This document shows positions 56,430 to 64,000 of a DNA stretch of 64,000 nt, piece after piece. Under the pieces are notes generated by a model. That model was not told the DNA's origin and did not search any database. It saw only the letters and a list, made by a program, of their open reading frames with translations. Location: positions 8,556,001 through 8,620,000 of the forward strand of contig NC_079881.1 of the NCBI RefSeq assembly GCF_029227915.1, given 5' to 3'. The DNA comes from Hydractinia symbiolongicarpus. Lineage: Eukaryota > Cnidaria > Hydrozoa > Anthoathecata > Hydractiniidae. The stretch's first letter is position 1; each line of letters begins with the position of its first letter. Made by a program: the position numbers and the translations under genes.

Positions 56430-59400
56430 ACCGAATACTACAAGGTATTACAGTATATTACTAAATACTACAAGGTATTACAGTGTATTACCGAATACTA
56501 CAAGGCATTGCAGTATATTACTGAATACTACAACGTATTACAGTGTATTACTGAATACTACAAGGTATTACAGTGTATCACCGAATACTACAAGGCATTA
56601 CAGTATATTACCGAATACTACAAGGTATTACAGTGTATTACTAAATACTACAAAGTATTACCGAATACTACAAGGTATTACAGTATATTACTGAATACTA
56701 CAAGGTATTACAGTGTATTACCGAATACTACAAGGCATTACAGTATATTACTGAATACTACAAGGTATTACAGTGTACTACTGAATACTACAAAGTATTA
56801 CAGTGTATTACCGAATACTACAAGGTATTACAGTGTATTACTGAATACTACAAAGTATTACAGTGTATTACCGAATACTACAAGGTATTACAGTATATTA
56901 CTGAATACTACAAGGTATTACAGTGTATTACCGAATACTACAAGGCATTACAGTATATTACTGAATACTACAAGGTATTACAGTGTATTACTGAATACTA
57001 CAAGGTATTACAGTGTATTACCGAATACTACAAGGCATTACAGTATATTACCGAATACTACAAGGTATTACAGTATATTACTGAATACTACAAGGTATTA
57101 CAGTGTATTACCGAATACTACAAGACATTACAGTATATTACTGAATACTACAATGTATTACAGTGTATTACTGAATACTACAAGGTATTACAGTGTATTA
57201 CCGAATACTACAAGGCATTACAGTATATTACCGAATACTACAAGGTATTACAGTGTATTACTAAATACTACAAAGTATTACAGTGTATTACTAAATACTA
57301 CAAAGTATTACTGAATACTACAAAGTATTACAGTGTATTACTGAATACTACAAGGTATTACAGTGTAATACTGAATACTACAAAGTATTACAGTGTATTA
57401 CCAAATACTACAAGGTATTACAGTATATTACTGAATACTACAAGGTATTACAGTGTATTACCGAATACTACAAGGCATTACAGTGTATTACTGAATACTA
57501 CAAGGTATTACAGTGTATTACCGAATACTACAAGGCATTACAGTATATTACTGAATACTACAAGGTATTACAGTGTATTACTAAATACTACAAAGTATTA
57601 CTGAATACTACAAAGTATTACAGTGTATTACTGAATACTACAAGGTATTACAGTGTATTACCGAATACTACAAGGTATTACAGTATATTACTGAATACTA
57701 CAAGGTATTACAGTGTATCACCGAATACTACAAGGCATTACAGTGCATTACCGAATACTACAAGGTATTACAGTGTATTACTAAATACTACAAAGTATTA
57801 CCGAATACTACAAGGTATTACAGTATATTACTGAATACTACAAAGTATTACAGTGTATTACCGAATACTACAAGGCATTACAGTATATTACTGAATACTA
57901 CAAGGTATTACAGTGTACTACTGAATACTACAAAGTATTACAGTGTATTACCGAATACTACAAGGTATTACAGTGTATTACTGAATACTACAAAGTATTA
58001 CAGTGTATTACCGATTACTACAAGGTATTACAGTATATTACTGAATACTACAAGGTATTACAGTGTATTACCGAATACTACAAGGCATTACAGTATATTA
58101 CTGAATACTACAAGGTATTACAGTGTATTACTGAATACTACAAGGTATTACAGTGTATTACCGAATACTACAAGGCATTACAGTATATTACCGAATACTA
58201 CAAGGTATTACAGTATATTACTGAATACTACAAGGTATTACAGTGTATTACCGAATACTACAAGACATTACAGTATATTACTGAATACTACAATGTATTA
58301 CAGTGTATTACTGAATACTACAAGGTATTACAGTGTATTACCGAATACTACAAGGCATTACAGTATATTACCGAATACTACAAGGTATTACAGTGTATTA
58401 CTAAATACTACAAAGTATTACAGTGTATTACTAAATACTACAAAGTATTACTGAATACTACAAAGTATTACAGTGTATTACTGAATACTACAAGGTATTA
58501 CAGTGTAATACTGAATACTACAAAGTATTACAGTGTATTACCAAATACTACAAGGTATTACAGTATATTACTGAATACTACAAGGTATTACAGTGTATTA
58601 CCGAATACTACAAGGCATTACAGTGTATTACTGAATACTACAAGGTATTACAGTGTATTACCGAATACTACAAGGCATTACAGTATATTACTGAATACTA
58701 CAAGGTATTACAGTGTATTACTAAATACTACAAAGTATTACTGAATACTACAAAGTATTACAGTGTATTACTGAATACTACAAGGTATTACAGTGTATTA
58801 CCGAATACTACAAGGTATTACAGTATATTACTGAATACTACAAGGTATTACAGTGTATCACCGAATACTACAAGGCATTACAGTGCATTACCGAATACTA
58901 CAAGGTATTACAGTGTATTACTAAATACTACAAAGTATTACCGAATACTACAAGGTATTACAGTATATTACTGAATACTACAAGGTATTACAGTGTATTA
59001 CCGAATACTACAAGGCATTACAGTATATTACTGAATACTACAAGGTATTACAGTGTACTACTGAATACTACAAAGTATTACAGTGTATTACCGAATACTA
59101 CAAGGTATTACAGTGTATTACTGAATACTACAAAGTATTACAGTGTATTACCGAATACTACAAGGTATTACAGTATATTACTGAATACTACAAGGTATTA
59201 CAGTGTATTACCGAATACTACAAGGCATTACAGTATATTACTGAATACTACAAGGTATTACAGTGTATTACTGAATACTACAAGGTATTACAGTGTATTA
59301 CCGAATACTACAAGGCATTACAGTATATTACCGAATACTACAAGGTATTACAGTATATTACTGAATACTACAAGGTATTACAGTGTATTACCGAATACTA

Positions 59401-62400
59401 CAAGACATTACAGTATATTACTGAATACTACAATGTATTACAGTGTATTACTGAATACTACAAGGTATTACAGTGTATTACCGAATACTACAAGGCATTA
59501 CAGTATATTACCGAATACTACAAGGTATTACAGTGTATTACTAAATACTACAAAGTATTACAGTGTATTACTAAATACTACAAAGTATTACTGAATACTA
59601 CAAAGTATTACAGTGTATTACTGAATACTACAAGGTATTACAGTGTAATACTGAATACTACAAAGTATTACAGTGTATTACCAAATACTACAAGGTATTA
59701 CAGTATATTACTGAATACTACAAGGTATTACAGTGTATTACCGAATACTACAAGGCATTACAGTGTATTACTGAATACTACAAGGTATTACAGTGTATTA
59801 CCGAATACTACAAGGCATTACAGTATATTACTGAATACTACAAGGTATTACAGTGTATTACTAAATACTACAAAGTATTACTGAATACTACAAAGTATTA
59901 CAGTGTATTACTGAATACTACAAGGTATTACAGTGTATTACCGAATACTACAAGGTATTACAGTATATTACTGAATACTACAAGGTATTACAGTGTATCA
60001 CCGAATACTACAAGGCATTACAGTGCATTACCGAATACTACAAGGTATTACAGTGTATTACTAAATACTACAAAGTATTACCGAATACTACAAGGTATTA
60101 CAGTATATTACTGAATACTACAAGGTATTACAGTGTATTACCGAATACTACAAGGCATTACAGTATATTACTGAATACTACAAGGTATTACAGTGTACTA
60201 CTGAATACTACAAAGTATTACAGTGTATTACCGAATACTACAAGGTATTACAGTGTATTACTGAATACTACAAAGTATTACAGTGTATTACCGAATACTA
60301 CAAGGTATTACAGTATATTACTGAATACTACAAGGTATTACAGTGTATTACCGAATACTACAAGGCATTACAGTATATTACTGAATACTACAAGGTATTA
60401 CAGTGTATTACGGAATACTACAAGGTATTACAGTGTATTACCGAATACTACAAGGCATTACAGTATATTACCGAATACTACAAGGTATTACAGTATATTA
60501 CGGAATACTACAAGGTATTACAGTGTATTACCGAATACTACAAGGTATTACAGTGTATTACCGAATACTACAAGGCATTACAGTATATTACTGAATACTA
60601 CAAGGTATTACAGTGTATTACTGAATACTACAAGGTATTACAGTGTATTACCGAATACTACAAGGCATTACAGTATATTACCGAATACTACAAGGTATTA
60701 CAGTATATTACTGAATACTACAAGGTATTACAGTGTATTACCGAATACTACAAGACATTACAGTATATTACTGAATACTACAATGTATTACAGTGTATTA
60801 CTGAATACTACAAGGTATTACAGTGTATTACCGAATACTACAAGGCATTACAGTATATTACCGAATACTACAAGGTATTACAGTGTATTACTAAATACTA
60901 CAAAGTATTACCGAATACTACAAGGTATTACAGTATATTACTGAATACTACAAGGTATTACAGTGTATTACCGAATACTACAAGGCATTACAGTATATTA
61001 CTGAATACTACAAGGTATTACAGTGTACTACTGAATACTACAAAGTATTACAGTGTATTACCGAATACTACAAGGTATTACAGTGTATTACTGAATACTA
61101 CAAAGTATTACAGTGTATTACCGAATACTACAAGGTATTACAGTGTATTACTAAATACCACAAAGTATTACTGAATACTACAAAGTATTACAGTGTATTA
61201 CTGAATACTACAAGGTATTACAGTATATTACTGAATACTACAAGGTATTACAGTGTATTACCGAATACTACAAGGCATTACAGTATATTACTGAATACTA
61301 CAAGGTATTACAGTGTATTACTGAATACTACAAGGTATTACAGTGTATTACCGAATACTACAAGGTATTACAGTATATTACCGAATACTACAAGGTATTA
61401 CAGTGTATTACTAAATACTACATAGTATTACTGAATACTACAAAGTATTACAGTGTATTACTGAATACTACAAGGTATTACAGTGTATTACCGAATACTA
61501 CAAGGCATTACAGTATATTACCGAATACTACAAGGTATTACAGTGTATTACTAAATACTACAAGGTATTACAGTGTATTACTGAATACTACAAGGTATTA
61601 CAGTGTATTGCTGAATACTACAAGGTATTACAGTGTATTACCGAATACTACAAGGTATTACAGTATATTACCGAATACTACAAGGCATTACAGTATATTA
61701 CTGAATACAACAAGGCATTACAGTATATTACTGAATACTACAAGGTATTACAGTATATTACTGAATACTACAAGGTATTACAGTGTATTACCGAATACTA
61801 CAAGGCATTACAGTATATTACTGAATACTACAAGGTATTACAGTGTATTACTGAATACTACAAGGTATTACAGTGTATTACCGAATACTACAAGGTATTA
61901 CAGTATATTACCGAATACTACAAGGCATTACAGTATATTACTGAATACTACAAGGCATTACAGTATATTACTGAATACTACAAAATATTACAGTGTATTA
62001 CTAAATACTACAAGGTATTACAGTGTATTACCGAATACTACAAGGCATTACAGTATATTACCGAATACTACAAGGTATTACAGTGTATTACTAAATACTA
62101 CAAAGTATTACAGTGTATTACCGAATACTACAAGGTATTACAGTATATTACTGAATACTACAAGGTATTACAGTGTATTACCGAATACTACAAGGCATTA
62201 CAGTGTATTACTGAATACTACAAGGTATTACAGTGTATTACCGAATACTACAAGGCATTACAGTATATTACCGAATACTACAAGGTATTACAGTGTATTA
62301 CTAAATACTACAAAGTATTACTGAATACTACAAAGTATTACAGTGTATTACTGAATACTACAAGGTATTACAGTGTATTACCGAATACTACAAGGTATTA

Positions 62401-63600
62401 CAGTATATTACTGAATACTACAAGGTATTACAGTGTATTACCGAATACTACAAGGCATTACAGTATATTACTGAATACTACAAGGTATTACAGTGTATTA
62501 CTGAATACTACAAGGTATTACAGTGTATTACCGAATACTACAAGGTATTACAGTATATTACCGAATACTACAAGGTATTACAGTGTATTACTAAATACTA
62601 CATAGTATTACTGAATACTACAAAGTATTACAGTGTATTACTGAATACTACAAGGTATTACAGTATATTACTGAATACTACAAGGTATTACAGTGTATTA
62701 CTGAATACTACAAAGTATTACAGTGTATTACCGAATACTACAAGGTATTACAGTATATTACTGAATACTACAAGGTATTACAGTGTATTACCGAATACTG
62801 CAAGGCATTACAGTATATTACTGAATACTACAAGGTATTACAGTGTACTACTGAATACTACAAAGTATTACAGTGTATTACCGAATACTACAAGGTATTA
62901 CAGTATATTACTGAATACTACAAGGTATTACAGTGTATTACTAAATACTACAGAGTATTACCGAATACTACAAGGTATTACAGTGTATTACTAAATACTA
63001 CAAAGTATTACTGAATACTACAAAGTATTACAGTGTATTACTGAATACTACAAGGTATTACAGTGTATTACCGAATACTACAAGGTATTACAGTATATTA
63101 CTGAATACTACAAGGTATTACGGTGTATTACCGAATACTACAAGGTATTACAGTGTATTACCGAATACTACAAGGCATTACAGTATATTACTGAATACTA
63201 CAAGGTATTACAGTGTACTACTGAATACTACAAAGTATTACAGTGTATTACCGAATACTACAAGGTATTACAGTGTATTACTGAATACTACAAAGTATTA
63301 CAGTGTATTACCGAATACTACAAGGTATTACAGTATATTACTGAATACTACTAGGTATTACAGTGTATTACCGAATACTACAAGGCATTACAGTATATTA
63401 CTGAATACTACTAGGTATTACAGTGTATTACCGAATACTACAAGGCATTACAGTATATTACTGAATACTACTAGGTATTACAGTGTATTACCGAATACTA
63501 CAAGGCATTACAGTATATTACTGAATACTACAAGGTATTACAGGGTATTACTGAATACTACAAGGTATTACAGTGTATTACTGGATACTACAAAGTAATA
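56430..63600 (+). repeat. Right 30-bp satellite array, about 240 copies with 1140-bp higher-order repeats
   Basis: The monomer is three decamers, CTGAATACTA CAAGGTATTA and CAGTGTATTA, each ending in TA. Variants (CCGAATACTA, CAAGGCATTA, CAGTATATTA, CAAAGTATTA, rare CAAGACATTA) occur in a fixed order that repeats every 1140 bp: the 20-bp short step CTAAATACTACAAAGTATTA plus CCGAATACTA starts at 56641, 57781, 58921 and 60061. After about 60400 the order is disturbed. Open frames of 311 and 238 codons are by-products of the 30-bp period. Confidence 0.97.
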
Positions 63601-63870
63601 CGGCATATTACTAAGTACTACAGTATACAATACGGCATATTACTAAGTACTACAGTGTATTACTGTATATTACAAAGATATTACATTAGGCAGTAGTATG
63701 TATTAACAACATCACGACGTTGATAAATTGTTTAACGTCGCGTGTCGAATGCAGTTGAGCTGTCGTGAGGAAAGGAATACGACAATGTCGGGTAAAGGTG
63801 AGGTTGTGTTAGAGGTTCAAGTATACGACATATTCACAGACTATATGGATCCTTCCATGAAGTGCTTCCC
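63601..63870 (-). repeat. Right unique TIR of the giant element
   Basis: Inverse of the left TIR (ATTAACAACATCACGACGTT, GAATACGACAATGTCGG, ATATTCACAGACTA, then the tip GAAGTGCTTCCC), with a right-only insert of about 35 bp around 63796-63830. It is bounded by ACTTTTTC. Confidence 0.85.
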
Positions 63871-64000
63871 ACTTTTTCGTAATGTTGAATTTGTCTCGAT
63901 TATGCAATTTGGCACAGATACGGAAAATTGTAACTCTGTAGACTGTAACTAAAACTTGAAGATGCAAAATAGTACATTTTACTCTTGAGATGGGAACTTT
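63871..64000. other. Right flank of the giant element
   Basis: Holds the 8-bp target duplication, then 122 bp of flank with no recognised gene. Confidence 0.6.

Larger units (their letters stand above)
11960..63870. mobile_element. 51.9-kb giant element with satellite-bearing TIRs
   Basis: The left tip GGGAAGCACTTCATGGAAGG (11960) and the right tip, its exact inverse ending at 63870, continue inward as matching inverted repeats. The immediate flanks are ACTTTTTC (11952-11959) and ACTTTTTC (63871-63878), a perfect 8-bp target duplication. Inside each unique TIR lies an array of the same 30-bp satellite in opposite orientation. The remaining 42.6 kb holds the nested elements listed here plus DNA with no recognised gene. 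No transposase that must belong to this unit was found. A TIR with an 8-bp duplication allows hAT, Mutator-like, P, Merlin or Zisupton-type mobilisation; tandem repeats inside long TIRs also recall foldback elements. Confidence 0.82.

Noticed and set aside
56379-62324. Open frames of 311 and 238 codons in the right array as candidate repeat proteins
   Set aside because: Same reason as for the left array; frames switch wherever a 10- or 20-bp step occurs.
12176-63600. CRISPR array
   Set aside because: Repeats are contiguous without unique spacers, and the genome is eukaryotic with introns.
56430-63600. Centromere satellite because of the higher-order repeat
   Set aside because: The array is bordered by transposon TIR and target duplication and has an inverted partner 43 kb away; 7 kb is short. 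A satellite seeded from the element elsewhere remains possible.
11952-63878. Assembly palindrome artefact explaining the inverted ends
   Set aside because: The arrays differ in length and variant order, the TIRs differ by a 35-bp segment, and the interior is not palindromic. The perfect 8-bp flank would not arise from a misjoin. Long reads should still confirm it.

Overview
The window is a piece of an AT-rich animal genome. A CLEC16A-type gene with normal GT-AG introns, and a repeat set (Kolobok with THAP, BEL/Pao, a copia element with tiny LTRs, a Penelope-like element, and a LINE with a (GAT)n tail and a PHD-like finger) of the kind I associate with cnidarians, suggest a cnidarian, probably a hydrozoan. 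The species is inference. There is no prokaryotic signal.

Layout. (1) 1-3302: the 5' part of a host gene on the minus strand, the CLEC16A/ema orthologue. Six coding exons are visible and the gene runs off the left edge; one intron holds a LINE tail. (2) 3303-11951: upstream DNA filled with transposon remains. These are a tRNA-like sequence split by a 2.8-kb element with tandem-repeat TIRs, inside which sits a TAA-flanked element carrying a 53-bp minisatellite; a TA-flanked Tc1-like element that took up a 5'-truncated LINE; a tRNA-derived SINE; and a small element with palindromic TIRs. (3) 11960-63870: one 51.9-kb unit with matching inverted ends and a perfect 8-bp target duplication (ACTTTTTC). 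Each end has about 220-260 bp of unique TIR followed by an array of a 30-bp satellite, 1.6 kb on the left and 7.2 kb on the right, in opposite orientation. The right array has a higher-order repeat of 1140 bp (38 x 30).

Inside the giant unit lies a nest of datable insertions. A 936-bp element with 9-bp duplications (15389-26543) was hit by a copia element (16012-26225, 77-bp LTRs, TATAC duplications). The copia element was hit by an intact 4.56-kb Kolobok transposon in its 5' LTR and by a 1.1-kb non-autonomous TTAA element in its integrase. To the right lie two decayed tandem-repeat fields, a decayed Penelope-like element (37.4-39.0 kb), and a broken HIRAN-like open region at 42.5 kb. Next is a young BEL/Pao element (44561-53660, identical 202-bp LTRs) whose integrase is interrupted by a structurally complete PIF/Harbinger transposon (49608-52280).

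Working parts. The Kolobok element carries a spliced THAP-DDE transposase gene (843 codons) and, convergent to it, a three-exon gene for a P2X7 C-terminal (ballast/zinc) domain protein of 204 aa. The Harbinger element carries its usual pair, a Myb/SANT-like protein and a HARBI1-type nuclease. I found no transposase that clearly belongs to the 51.9-kb unit itself. Whether it is a non-autonomous giant, a foldback-type element or a decayed autonomous element is open.
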